This document shows, piece by piece, positions 41,611 to 50,697 of a stretch of DNA of 64,000 bases (the stretch's first letter is position 1; every line of letters begins with the position of its first letter). The position numbers were made by a program, and so were the translations under genes. This stretch comes from JAUSIF01 sp040901465 (GTDB taxonomy: Bacteria; Pseudomonadota; Alphaproteobacteria; Rhizobiales; Xanthobacteraceae): assembly GCA_040901465.1 (NCBI GenBank), contig JBBDYN010000051.1, positions 14,442-78,441 on the forward strand. The letters are read 5' to 3'. The notes beneath the pieces were generated by a model. It was not told where the DNA came from. It saw only the letters and a program-made list of their open reading frames with translations, and ran no database searches.

Positions 41611-44172
41611 TCAGAAGTCGCGCAACAGTCTTTCGATATAATCGAGTTCGAGGCGCGGGCGTGCCTGTTCGCCGAGCCGGCGGCGCAGTTCCTCGAGCAC
41701 GCGGCGTGCGCGCTGCACGTCGATCTCGTCCGGCACCCTCACGGTGAAATCGTCGCCATATTCACGGCTCCGTACCGGCCGTCCAAGCGGATCGGTGCGT
41801 TCGGCGGCCTCGGCTTGCGGACCGCCCGGATCACCGTAGCCTTCGCCGGGACCGCCTTGCATGGCCTCGGCCATGCTCTGTGCGCCGCGCCGCAAGTTCT
41901 GGAGCGCGCGGCCTTGGCCTTCGACCGCATTGTCTGCGTCCCCGTCGCCGAGCGAGCCTTCGGCGTCGCGCATTGCCTGTTCGGCGCGGCCGAGCGCTTC
42001 GCCAGCCTCGTTCCCTTGATCGCCGCCATCCTCGGCGCCGCCCTGCTGCTGGCGCCGCAATTGCTCGAGCATGCGCTCGAGCTGCTGACGCAAACCTTCC
42101 TGGCCGCGGCGCAGGTCGCCGAGAGAGCGTTGTTCGCGGTCGCTGCGGCCCTGCTCCTGGCCGCGATTGCGCCGCTCGTTGCGGCCTTCGCGGCCTTCAC
42201 GATAGGTGCGGTCGCGCAGGCGCTGTTGCTCCTGGATCATGCGGCCGAGTTCGTCGAGCCTGCTGTCCATTTCGCCGCCTTGGTCGCCGCGTGCCTGACG
42301 GTTGCGGGAAAGGCCGTCGAGCATGGCTTGCAGCTCATCGAGCATGCGGCGGGCGGCATCGCGCGAGCCGCTGCGCGCCATATTCTCGATGCGATCCAGC
42401 ATGTTCTTGAGATCTTGCGGACGGACGACGCGCGAATTGCGGTCGAGCGGCCGGGCGTCGGTGGTGCCGTCGCGCTTGAGTTGTTCGGCGAGCGCCTGCA
42501 TGAAGCGATCGAGTGCTTGTCGCAGCTGGTCGGTGAGCCGCTTGATCTCCTCGTCGCTTGCGCCACGCTCGAGCGCTTGGCGCAAAGCGTCCTGCGCCGC
42601 GCGCAAATCACGCTCGGCGTCGGACATGGTGCCGTCCTCGATCAGGACCGCGATTTCCCAAAGGTAGTCGACGACCGAGCGGAGTTCGTCGTCATTGCGC
42701 GCGAGCTTGAGGCGAGTCGCCGCGGTGCGAAGACCAAGATAGATCGCCGCCTCGGGCGTGAATTTTTCCGGCGCGATCAATAGCGCTTCGAGGGCGCGGG
42801 CGACGAGGTCGCGCGTATTCGCGTCGAAAGCGAGGACGCGGCGTTGCTCGATGAGAGCGCGCGCGACCGGCTTGCTGAACGGGCGCGCGGGCAAACTGAC
42901 TTCGCGCGCCTCGCTCGCGCCGTCGTTGGCGCCTTCGTCGCGTGCGACGAGTGTGAGCGTTGCGGTGACGCCGGCCCAAGGATGCTCGGTCAGATCCTTC
43001 GTGCCCTGACCGGTTCCGGCGCGCGTGCGTGCCTGCGGCAGCGGCAGTGGGAAGTTCGGCGCGGCAACGAGCGGTCGCGGCTCCTGAGCAGTCTCGCGCT
43101 TCGGCATTTGCGGATCGGAGAAACGCGCCTCGGCCGACACGACGCCATAGTCGTCCTCGACTCGGTAGCTGAGCGACAATGAAGCGCGGCCGATCAGGTG
43201 CGGATCGCGCGCGTGCGCGATCACCGGCGGCCGGTCGGCCACGGAGCGGAATCCCCAGGTCACGGACCCGGCAGGTAATCCGCCCACCGACACCGATCCG
43301 TGATCGCCGATGCGGAAACGGCGTTCGATGCTGCCAGCGGCGACGCCCGCGGGATTTTCCTCGGCTTGCTCGGTCAGCCCCCCGGAAACCGTGAGATCGA
43401 TGGTACTCAGGCCCGTGGCGCGAACGACGAGCTCACTCGCCGCCGGGACGGAAATGGCGGCAACCTCGCCGGGCGCCGGTGCGTCGTGGCGGATGCCGGG
43501 CAGAAGTACCGGCGGACGACCGGTGTAGACCGGCGGCGTCACCCACGCGTCGACGCGATAGAGCTTCGGGGCAATCACGCCGCTCCAATTAAAGGCGGCG
43601 GTAATGCGCGTCGTGCGTTCGCCGCTCGCCATGAAGAATGTTGTCACGACTGCGAGCAGAACCAGCGCGCGGATCGCGAACGGATCGCGCGCGGCGAGGT
43701 GCGGGCGCGGCCAGCCCGCGCGCAGGCCGCGCGCGGCGTCGGCCGCGCGCGCAAGATGCGTGCGCCAGAGCGCGTCGGCCACCGGGTCGTCGGCGCTCGT
43801 CGCGAGCGAGTCGGTGATCGTCGTCGCAGGACGATGCTCGATGCCGGAGGATCGATCGAGCCGGTGCAGCGCTTCCTCGGTACGCGGAAACCTTACCCAG
43901 ATCGCGGGAACGAGGCTGGCCAGAAGAACAAGCCCGAACAGGGCAAGGCCGATCACGCGTCCAAGCGGTGGAAGCGCGATCCAGAGGCCGGCCCAGGACG
44001 CGGCCAGAAAGATTCCGCCGCCGACGGCAATGGCGGCGAAGAGCGGCCATACGCGTTCCCACAGCAGCGCCTGACGCGCACGCGCAAGCGCGACCCGCAA
44101 CAGCCGCAGGGCGCTGCCGCTCTCGTGACGCGGAGCTTGATCGCGCTCGCTGGTGTCGGGGGTCGGGGTCAA
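41611..44172 (-). CDS. TIGR02302 family membrane protein
   Basis: 853 residues. Two N-terminal membrane helices (about 35-90; GGGIFLAASWAGLWIALP, GLALFGLVLLASLVPAIWV) and one near 165 anchor a long extracytoplasmic or cytoplasmic part. Beta-rich segments (VDAWVTPPVYTGRPPVLLPG) precede a helical, Gln/Arg/Glu-rich region (about 560-790) with QEQQRLRDRTYREGREGR and many RxLExMLEQLRRQQ-type repeats, likely a coiled coil. This is the standard architecture of TIGR02302 in Rhizobiales. Its function is unknown. It follows lysA in the argH-lysA run, 115 bp away. Confidence 0.88.
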   Translation of the reverse strand: MTPTPDTSERDQAPRHESGSALRLLRVALARARQALLWERVWPLFAAIAVGGGIFLAASWAGLWIALPPLGRVIGLALFGLVLLASLVPAIWVRFPRTEEALHRLDRSSGIEHRPATTITDSLATSADDPVADALWRTHLARAADAARGLRAGWPRPHLAARDPFAIRALVLLAVVTTFFMASGERTTRITAAFNWSGVIAPKLYRVDAWVTPPVYTGRPPVLLPGIRHDAPAPGEVAAISVPAASELVVRATGLSTIDLTVSGGLTEQAEENPAGVAAGSIERRFRIGDHGSVSVGGLPAGSVTWGFRSVADRPPVIAHARDPHLIGRASLSLSYRVEDDYGVVSAEARFSDPQMPKRETAQEPRPLVAAPNFPLPLPQARTRAGTGQGTKDLTEHPWAGVTATLTLVARDEGANDGASEAREVSLPARPFSKPVARALIEQRRVLAFDANTRDLVARALEALLIAPEKFTPEAAIYLGLRTAATRLKLARNDDELRSVVDYLWEIAVLIEDGTMSDAERDLRAAQDALRQALERGASDEEIKRLTDQLRQALDRFMQALAEQLKRDGTTDARPLDRNSRVVRPQDLKNMLDRIENMARSGSRDAARRMLDELQAMLDGLSRNRQARGDQGGEMDSRLDELGRMIQEQQRLRDRTYREGREGRNERRNRGQEQGRSDREQRSLGDLRRGQEGLRQQLERMLEQLRRQQQGGAEDGGDQGNEAGEALGRAEQAMRDAEGSLGDGDADNAVEGQGRALQNLRRGAQSMAEAMQGGPGEGYGDPGGPQAEAAERTDPLGRPVRSREYGDDFTVRVPDEIDVQRARRVLEELRRRLGEQARPRLELDYIERLLRDF

Positions 44173-44287
44173 ACGCGCATGCTCCAGTCAGCGGCCGGAA
44201 CTCGGCCGGATTCGGCAACATCCTACCATGCGCCCCATTCCCTGACAGTGGACCTAGGTAAACATGGCTTGAGCATGACCGATCCGG

Positions 44288-45556
44288 TCAGCCGGAAAGC
44301 CACGGTGGCAGGCGGTCGAGGGCGACGATCGCCGCAACATCGAGGCGCGCCCGGACCAATGCAAAATCCTTGCCGCGCACCAGGACCTCGGGAACAAGCG
44401 GGCGCGTGTTGTACGTCGAGGCCAAGACAGCTCCGTAGGCACCCGCTGTCATGATCGCGAGCAGGTCGCCCGGCTTCGGTTCGTCAAGCTTGCGGTCGAG
44501 GGCGAGGTAGTCGCCCGATTCGCAGACGGGCCCCACGACGTCGGCTACGATCGGGTTGCCCGTGCGCGTGCGGCGAACCGGGCGGACGTCGTGATAGGCC
44601 TCGTAGAGCGTCGGGCGAATGAGATCGTTCATCGCGGCGTCGACGACGACGAAGGTCTTCGCCTCGCCGCGCTTCACGTAAATGACGCGCGTGAGAAGAA
44701 TGCCTGCACTGCCGACGATCATGCGGCCGATCTCGAAGATGAGCTTCAGCCCGAGATCCTTTGTGCGGCGCTTGATTGTCTCCGCGTACGCGGACGGGAG
44801 CGGCGGGTCGGGATCGTCCGATCGATAGGGAATGCCGAGGCCGCCGCCCAGATTGATATGCTCGAGGCGGTGACCTTCGCGCATCAGGTCGCGGGCAAGC
44901 TCGGCGAGCAGCGCCGCCGCGTTGTCGAACGGCGCGAGATCGGTGATCTGGCTGCCGATATGCATGTCGACGCCGGCGACGCGCAGGCCCGGCAGCTTGG
45001 CCGCGGCCGCATAGACATTGCGCGCGCGCGACAGCGGCACGCCGAACTTGTTCTCGGATTTTCCGGTCGCGATCTTCCTGTGCGTCTTGGCATCGACGTC
45101 GGGATTAACGCGCACCGACACCGGCGCCGCGCGGCCCGCCGCGCGCGCGACTTCCGAGAGCGCGGTGAGTTCGGATTCGCTCTCCACGTTGAAGCAGAAG
45201 ATGCCGGCCTTGAGCGCGGCTGCCATCTCGTCCTTGGTCTTGCCGAGACCGGAGAAGACGATCTTGTCGGCCGGCACGCCGGCGGCCCGCGCGCGGACGA
45301 GCTCGCCGCCCGAGACGATGTCGGCGCCGGCGCCGAGCCGCGCCAGCGTCGCGATCACGGCCTGGTTGGAATTCGCCTTCAGCGAATAGCAAACGAGGGC
45401 GTCGACGCCCGCGAAGGCGTCGGCAAGGACGCGGTAATGACGTTCGAGCGTCGCCGTCGAGTAGCAGTAGAACGGCGTGCCGACGCGTTCGGCGAGCGCA
45501 GCGAGATCGACGTCCTCAGCAAAGAGGACGTCGTTCCGGTAATCAAAATGGTGCAT
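44288..45556 (-). CDS. lysA: Diaminopimelate decarboxylase
   Basis: 422 residues. The PLP Lys60 is in VCYSLKANSNQAV; HIGSQITDLAPF, INLGGGLGIPY and the substrate motif VCESGDYLALDR complete the alanine-racemase-like barrel and C-terminal domain. It makes lysine from meso-diaminopimelate. It lies 12 bp after the small lipoprotein gene. Confidence 0.95.
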   Translation of the reverse strand: MHHFDYRNDVLFAEDVDLAALAERVGTPFYCYSTATLERHYRVLADAFAGVDALVCYSLKANSNQAVIATLARLGAGADIVSGGELVRARAAGVPADKIVFSGLGKTKDEMAAALKAGIFCFNVESESELTALSEVARAAGRAAPVSVRVNPDVDAKTHRKIATGKSENKFGVPLSRARNVYAAAAKLPGLRVAGVDMHIGSQITDLAPFDNAAALLAELARDLMREGHRLEHINLGGGLGIPYRSDDPDPPLPSAYAETIKRRTKDLGLKLIFEIGRMIVGSAGILLTRVIYVKRGEAKTFVVVDAAMNDLIRPTLYEAYHDVRPVRRTRTGNPIVADVVGPVCESGDYLALDRKLDEPKPGDLLAIMTAGAYGAVLASTYNTRPLVPEVLVRGKDFALVRARLDVAAIVALDRLPPWLSG

Positions 45557-45568
45557 CGTCGGTTGAAA

Positions 45569-45916
45569 TCAGAGTATGGGGTCGAGGAAGAATGGCTCGT
45601 CGGACTTTTCTTTCTGTTTGCCGCGAGATTTCGGCTGGCTCGTGGACTGGTATTCCCTGTTCTTCGACCATTCCTCGGGCGGAATTTGCGGGAGGATGCT
45701 CGGAGACGGCACGCTTCTGACCGCACTCTCGTCCGTGAACACCCGGCGCTCGGACGATGATGCTTGTGCCGGCGCCTTCTCGCTGGCCCGAGGCTCGACG
45801 AGCTTGGTGGTCGGCGGCGCCTCAAGTTCGCCCTTGACCCCGCATGCGCCAAGCGCACACGCGATCACGCCGATCGCGATGACATGTCGTAGCCCAACTC
45901 GGCGCGATCCGTTCAC
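45569..45916 (-). CDS. Small lipoprotein (LptM/YifL-like)
   Basis: 115 residues. A signal with a lipobox (VIACALGACGVKGELEAPP, Cys about 25) is followed by a Pro/Ser-rich unstructured tail. Position between argH and lysA and the CGxKGxLExPP opening match the small lipoprotein found in the same place in many proteobacteria (LptM in enterics, which assists LptD assembly). Function here is inferred only from that likeness. Confidence 0.82.
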   Translation of the reverse strand: MNGSRRVGLRHVIAIGVIACALGACGVKGELEAPPTTKLVEPRASEKAPAQASSSERRVFTDESAVRSVPSPSILPQIPPEEWSKNREYQSTSQPKSRGKQKEKSDEPFFLDPIL

Positions 45917-45980
45917 GGTCGATCTCCAAACTGCGATGGTACTATAGCCGATACGGCAAACGAGGCGAGGGTGAGGCGCG

Positions 45981-47378
45981 TCACGCCTTGCCCTGATCCT
46001 TGGCCAGCCTTTTCAGCCATTTCCGGGCCTGCGTGCGCACGTTCGTCGGCGCCGTGCCGCCGAAACTCGTGCGGCTTTTCACCGAACGTCCGACCGACAG
46101 CACCGAGAACACGTCGTCGGTGATGCGCTCGTCGATCGCCTGCATGTCGGTGAGCGGCAGCCGGTGCAAAGCGACGCCTGCGTCCGACGCGCGGTTCACG
46201 ATCTTGCCGGTGATCTCGTGCGCCTCGCGGAACGGAATGTTGATCCGCTGCACGAGCCAATCCGCAAGGTCGGTCGCGGTAGAATAGCCCTCGCCGGCCG
46301 CGGATTTCATGCGCTTCTGGTCGGGATCGAGGTCCTCGACCATGCCGGTCATGGCGGCGATGAGAAGCGAGAGCGTGGAAAGCGCGTCGAAGGTCGCTTC
46401 CTTGTCCTCCTGCAAATCCTTGGCATAGGCGAGAGGTAGCCCCTTCATCACGATCGCGAGCCGCACGAACGCGCCGACGATGCGGCCGGCTTTGCCGCGC
46501 ACTAATTCGGCGGCATCGGGATTGCGCTTCTGCGGCATGATCGAGGAGCCGGTGGTGAAGCGATCCGACAGATGCACGAAGCCGAAGGCGTGCGACGCCC
46601 AGTTCACGATTTCCTCGGCGAAGCGTGACAGATGGATCGCCGCGATCGAGGCGGCGGCGAGCGTCTCCAGCGCGAAGTCGCGCGCGGAAACGGCGTCGAG
46701 CGAGTTGCCGGCCGGCCGGTCGAAGCCGAGCGCCTTCGCCGTCGCATCGCGGTCGATGGGGAACGAAGTGCCCGCGAGTGCCGCCGCGCCGAGCGGACTT
46801 TCGTTCATGCGCTTGCGCGCATCGGCGAGCCGGCCACGGTCGCGCGACAGCATCTCGACGTAAGCGAGCAGGTGATGGCCGAAGGTGACCGGCTGCGCCG
46901 GCTGCAAATGCGTGAAGCCCGGCATCACCGTCGCCGCGTGTGCGAGCGCCTTCTCGGCGAGCGCGAGCTGCAGCCCTGCGAGCGCGCCGTCGAGGCGGTC
47001 GATTGCGTCGCGGACGTAGAGCCGCAGGTCGGTCGCGACCTGGTCGTTGCGCGAACGCGCCGTATGCAGCCGGCCGGCGGCAGGGCCGATCAGGTCGGCG
47101 AGCCGCGCCTCGACATGGGTATGGATGTCCTCCAGCGCGCGCGAGAATTTGAACTCGCCGCGCTCGATTTCTGACAGGATCGTGTCTAGACCCTGGGCGA
47201 TCTTCTTCGCATCTTCGACCCCGATGATCCCCTGTTTAGCCAGCATGGAGGCATGGGCCTTGGAGCCCGCGATATCCTGTGCATAGAGGTGGCGGTCGAA
47301 GTCGATCGACGCATTGATCGCTTCGAGGATCGCGTCGGGCTCCTGCCCGAACCGTCCGCCCCACATCCGCTTGTTCAT
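45981..47378 (-). CDS. argH: Argininosuccinate lyase
   Basis: About 465 residues from the ATG at 47378 (MNKRMWGGRFG, the family's usual opening); ATGs at 47387 and 47402 are alternatives. The signature GSSIMPQKRNPDAAELVRGK contains the catalytic Ser loop, and THLQPAQPVTFGHHLLAY the His region. It splits argininosuccinate to arginine and fumarate. It heads the argH-lipoprotein-lysA-TIGR02302 run and is divergent from the TlpA gene (about 30 bp). Confidence 0.96.
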   Translation of the reverse strand: MNKRMWGGRFGQEPDAILEAINASIDFDRHLYAQDIAGSKAHASMLAKQGIIGVEDAKKIAQGLDTILSEIERGEFKFSRALEDIHTHVEARLADLIGPAAGRLHTARSRNDQVATDLRLYVRDAIDRLDGALAGLQLALAEKALAHAATVMPGFTHLQPAQPVTFGHHLLAYVEMLSRDRGRLADARKRMNESPLGAAALAGTSFPIDRDATAKALGFDRPAGNSLDAVSARDFALETLAAASIAAIHLSRFAEEIVNWASHAFGFVHLSDRFTTGSSIMPQKRNPDAAELVRGKAGRIVGAFVRLAIVMKGLPLAYAKDLQEDKEATFDALSTLSLLIAAMTGMVEDLDPDQKRMKSAAGEGYSTATDLADWLVQRINIPFREAHEITGKIVNRASDAGVALHRLPLTDMQAIDERITDDVFSVLSVGRSVKSRTSFGGTAPTNVRTQARKWLKRLAKDQGKA

Positions 47379-47408
47379 GACTTCCATCCCCGGAGGACCC
47401 ACGACCCG

Positions 47409-48095
47409 ATGACCGTGCCGCCCCCTGAACTTCCTTCCGGCCCGTCGGGCCGGGCGCAGATGCTGCGGATCCTGCTTGCGGCTGCGCTGGTCGGCGCGGG
47501 CGTCGGGTTCGCGGCGGTATACGGGATTGGCGGGCTGATGCGCAATGGAATGCCGTCCGGCACGGATTCAGCCTGTAACGGCGCGGTCGAAGTGGCGAAG
47601 CGGCTCGCGCCGCGTGCGCGCGGCGAAGTGGCGGCATTGGTGCCGGCGGAGACCCCGCGGCGGCTCCCTGAACTCAGCTTCCAGGATCGCGAAGGCAAGC
47701 CGGTGAAGCTGTCCGATCTGCGCGGGCGTGTCGTGCTCGTGAATCTGTGGGCGACCTGGTGCGTGCCGTGCCGCAAGGAAATGCCCGCGCTCGACGTGCT
47801 CGAGGAGAAGCTCGGCGGTCCGGACTTCACGGTGGTGGCGATCAATCTGGACACTGGCGACCGTGCGAAGCCGCGCAAGTTTCTCGACGAGATCGGAGTG
47901 AAGCATCTCGCCTACTACGAGGACCCAAGCACGAACGTGTTTCAGGAGCTGAAACGCTACGGTCGCTCGATCATCGGATTGCCCACGACGGTGCTCGTCG
48001 ATCGTGACGGCTGCGAGCTCGGCGTGCTCGCCGGACCGGCGGAGTGGGCGAGCGAGGACGCGCTCGCCCTTCTGCGCGCCGCGACCGGCGGCTGA
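47409..48095 (+). CDS. TlpA-like membrane-anchored thiol:disulfide interchange protein
   Basis: 228 residues from the ATG at 47409. One N-terminal membrane helix (MLRILLAAALVGAGVGFAAVYGIG) is followed by a periplasmic thioredoxin fold with NLWATWCVPCRKEMPALD (active Cys pair about 118/121) and GLPTTVLVDRDG, which holds the cis-Pro. TlpA reduces periplasmic thiols, including in cytochrome oxidase assembly in rhizobia. Close spacing to argH leaves a shared, divergent promoter region. Confidence 0.9.
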   Translation: MTVPPPELPSGPSGRAQMLRILLAAALVGAGVGFAAVYGIGGLMRNGMPSGTDSACNGAVEVAKRLAPRARGEVAALVPAETPRRLPELSFQDREGKPVKLSDLRGRVVLVNLWATWCVPCRKEMPALDVLEEKLGGPDFTVVAINLDTGDRAKPRKFLDEIGVKHLAYYEDPSTNVFQELKRYGRSIIGLPTTVLVDRDGCELGVLAGPAEWASEDALALLRAATGG

Positions 48096-48103
48096 CGGCG
48101 CGC

Positions 48104-48376
48104 TCAAGTCTGGACGTTCGCCAGAGCGCCGAGATTGACGGATGCCGCCAATTTGGCCTGAGCGTCGGCCTGCACCCGCACCAACACTTGTTCTGCCACG
48201 AGCTCGGACTTGCTCTGGCTCGCCGACGCGGTGGTATTGAACAACTGCGTTCCGGCGCCGGCGACGGCCGCGCGGTACCGGCGCACGGCCTGGCGGTTCA
48301 GCTTCGCCATGTTGGTCTGCTCGAGCCGCTTGGAGAACGAGCCCGGCGTATAGCCGTTGGTCTTGCCGATCTTCAC
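48104..48376 (-). CDS. Small protein of unknown function
   Basis: 90 residues (MKIGKTNGYTPGSFSKRLEQTNMAKLNRQAVRRYRAAV... in part), with a polar N-terminus and an Ala/Gln/Val-rich helical C-terminal half (ELVAEQVLVRVQADAQAKL). The ATG overlaps the stop of the preceding 68-residue gene as ATGA, a strong sign of coupling. No membrane segment. I do not recognise it. Confidence 0.6.
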   Translation of the reverse strand: MKIGKTNGYTPGSFSKRLEQTNMAKLNRQAVRRYRAAVAGAGTQLFNTTASASQSKSELVAEQVLVRVQADAQAKLAASVNLGALANVQT

Positions 48377-48579
48377 GTGTAGATGTCCACGATTTCGCCG
48401 ACGCTTTGCTGCACGGCGGCTGCGAGCGCCTCACCGCTCTGGTTCGCGGCGGCGAGCAGCTGGAGAACTTGAGCCGTGTCCACGGACTCGGCTTGGCGCA
48501 TGAGCCGCGCGGCGACGGCGAGCTGCGCCTGCCCGATGCGGGCGGCGATCAGTGCGGACGCGATGGTGCCGGGATCCAT
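48373..48579 (-). CDS. Small helical protein, possibly of the YjfB motility family
   Basis: 68 residues, a single amphipathic helix region: MDPGTIASALIAARIGQAQL, then MRQAESVDTAQVLQLLAAANQ. The opening SALIAARIGQAQLAVAARLMR and small size recall YjfB-like putative motility proteins, a low-confidence likeness. It overlaps the 90-residue gene by 4 bp and the two are probably one unit. Confidence 0.6.
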   Translation of the reverse strand: MDPGTIASALIAARIGQAQLAVAARLMRQAESVDTAQVLQLLAAANQSGEALAAAVQQSVGEIVDIYT

Positions 48580-48680
48580 GGCGGTGCGAGGGTGTTCCCG
48601 GCCGGTTAAAATTCCGTATTTGCGGGTAAATCTTGCGCTCCGGCGCGGATTTCGGGTGGCGTTTCACGACGAGCTGGGTC

Positions 48681-49646
48681 ATGGCTGAGGCGAGCCGAAG
48701 CGCGAACGATTCCATGCCCGCCAAATTAACCATGAGCGCGAGCGACTGGCTGCTCCTGGTACTGCTCTCCATGCTTTGGGGCGGGGCGTTCTTTTCCGCC
48801 GAAATTGCATTGCGTGAAATCCCGCCGCTCACGCTCGCCCTCGCGCGGGTGGGAATCGCCGCGGCGATCCTCGTCGTCTATGTGCGTGCGCTCGGGCTCC
48901 GGCTGCCGCCGTTTGGCGCGCTTTGGGGACCGCTCGCGCTGATGGCGATCCTCAACAACGTTGCTCCCTTTACACTGATCTTCTGGAGCCAAACACACAT
49001 TACGGGCGGCCTGGCTTCGATCCTCAACGCGACGACGCCGCTCTTCACGATCATCGTCGCGCATTTCGCGACGAGCGACGATCGCATTACGTCGGCGCGG
49101 CTCGTCGGACTGTTCGCGGGATTTGCCGGCGTCCTGACTGTGATCGGCGTCGACGCGCTGCGCGAGCTCGGTGTGCACGTGGCGGCGCAATTCGCGAGCC
49201 TGCTCGCCGCGCTCTGCTATGCGGGGGCAGGCGTATACGGTCGCCGGTTGCGCGGGCATCCGCCGGCCGTGCTCAGCGCGGGCATGCTGTTGATCTCGAC
49301 ACTGATCATGCTGCCGCTCGCCGCTTACGTGGACCGACCGTGGATGCTGCCGATGCCGTCCGGGGCAGCGATGGCGGCGACGTTCGCGCTCGCCGCGGGA
49401 TCGACCGCCGCCGCCTATCTCATCTATTTCCGGATATTGGCTCGGGCGGGCGCGACCAATATCTTGCTCGTCACGTTCCTCATTCCAGTGAGCGCTATCC
49501 TGCTCGGCGTCGTCTTTCTCGGCGAGACGCTGGAGCCGCGGCACCTCCTCGGCATGGGTGTGATCGCGATCGGCCTTGCGGCGATCGACGGACGGTCGCA
49601 GCGGTGGTTGCGGCGCCTGTTCGGCGCGGCCTCGTCGCGGGCGTGA
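48681..49646 (+). CDS. EamA/DMT family transporter, first of a tandem pair
   Basis: About 321 residues from the ATG at 48681 (others at 48714 and 48732). Ten hydrophobic helices in two EamA repeats: SDWLLLVLLSMLWGGAFFSAE opens the first, GASxxxx-like ILLGVVFLGETLEPRHLLGMGVI closes the second. Exporter of amino acids or other metabolites by family. It is clearly a duplicate of the next gene (both share SDWLLLxxL, PPLTLALARV, FWSQ, YLIYFRILARAGATNILLV). Confidence 0.88.
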   Translation: MAEASRSANDSMPAKLTMSASDWLLLVLLSMLWGGAFFSAEIALREIPPLTLALARVGIAAAILVVYVRALGLRLPPFGALWGPLALMAILNNVAPFTLIFWSQTHITGGLASILNATTPLFTIIVAHFATSDDRITSARLVGLFAGFAGVLTVIGVDALRELGVHVAAQFASLLAALCYAGAGVYGRRLRGHPPAVLSAGMLLISTLIMLPLAAYVDRPWMLPMPSGAAMAATFALAAGSTAAAYLIYFRILARAGATNILLVTFLIPVSAILLGVVFLGETLEPRHLLGMGVIAIGLAAIDGRSQRWLRRLFGAASSRA

Positions 49647-49659
49647 GCCGGGAAAGACG

Positions 49660-50607
49660 ATGCCGAAGAAATTGAGCATGAGCACGAGCGACTGGCTGCT
49701 GCTGCTCGTGCTCGCGGCTTTCTGGGGCGCGTCGTTCTTCTTCGCGGCGATCGCGGTGCGTGAGATCCCGCCGCTGACACTCGCCCTTGCGCGGGTGATG
49801 ATCGCGGCGGGGATCCTCTTTATCTATGCGCGCGCGGCCGGGGTCGCCTTGCCGAAAGGGGCGGCGACGTGGCGTGCGCTCGCCGTGATGGCGGTGATCA
49901 ATAACGTGATCCCGTTCACGCTTCTGTTCTGGAGCCAGAAATACATCGCGGGCGGGCTCGCCTCGATCCTGATAGCGACGGCGCCGCTGTTCACGATCGT
50001 GGTCGGGCATTTCGTCACCGCCGACGACCGGATCACGCCGGGGCGGCTCGTCGGATTGATCGCGGGCTTCGTGGGCGTCATCGTCGTGATCGGTCCCGAT
50101 GCGCTGCGCGATCTCGGCGTCAACGTGGGCGCGCAGATCGCGTGCCTTGGGGCGGCCATTTTCTACGCGGGGTCGGCGGTCTATGGCCGCCGGTTTCAAA
50201 AGCAGCCGGCGGCGGGCGTGGCCGCCGGGACCGTGATGATGTCGACGCTGATCCTCCTGCCGCTCGCGGCGATCGTGGACCGGCCCTGGACGCTGCCGAC
50301 GCCGTCGCCGCAAGCGATCGGCGCGGTCTTCGGGCTTGCCGTGATTTCGACGGCGGCGGCCTATCTCATCTATTTCCGGATTCTCGCGCGCGCGGGCGCT
50401 ACCAACATCTTGCTCGTCAATTTCCTTCTGCCGGTGAGCGCAATCCTGCTTGGTGTCACGTTCCTCGGCGAGACGATCTCGCTGCGGCAGGTGATCGGCA
50501 TGGCGGCAATCGCGATCGGCCTCGCAGCCTTAGACGGCCGCCCCTATCGCGCTCTCATGCAGGCGGTCGACTCGAGTCCAAAACGCGCACGATCCGGCCG
50601 ACGTTGA
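49660..50607 (+). CDS. EamA/DMT family transporter, second of a tandem pair
   Basis: 315 residues from the ATG at 49660 (MPKKLSMSTSDWLLLLVLAAFWGASFF), 13 bp after the first. Ten helices in two EamA repeats; VIPFTLLFWSQKYIAGGLASILIATAPLF and the shared YLIYFRILARAGATNILLV show it arose by gene duplication. Substrate unknown. Confidence 0.88.
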   Translation: MPKKLSMSTSDWLLLLVLAAFWGASFFFAAIAVREIPPLTLALARVMIAAGILFIYARAAGVALPKGAATWRALAVMAVINNVIPFTLLFWSQKYIAGGLASILIATAPLFTIVVGHFVTADDRITPGRLVGLIAGFVGVIVVIGPDALRDLGVNVGAQIACLGAAIFYAGSAVYGRRFQKQPAAGVAAGTVMMSTLILLPLAAIVDRPWTLPTPSPQAIGAVFGLAVISTAAAYLIYFRILARAGATNILLVNFLLPVSAILLGVTFLGETISLRQVIGMAAIAIGLAALDGRPYRALMQAVDSSPKRARSGRR

Positions 50608-50697
50608 CAGCACCGCCGCTTCTTATTTAACATATTGGTTAAACGATGATCGCGACCCGACGCGCGCTCCAGGCTTTTGCGAGACGGAGTTGATCCC

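Noticed and set aside
43300..44454. Plus-strand gene opposite the TIGR02302 gene
   Set aside because: Low-complexity Arg/Ala/Gly-rich frame antiparallel to a conserved protein; no ribosome site or family likeness.
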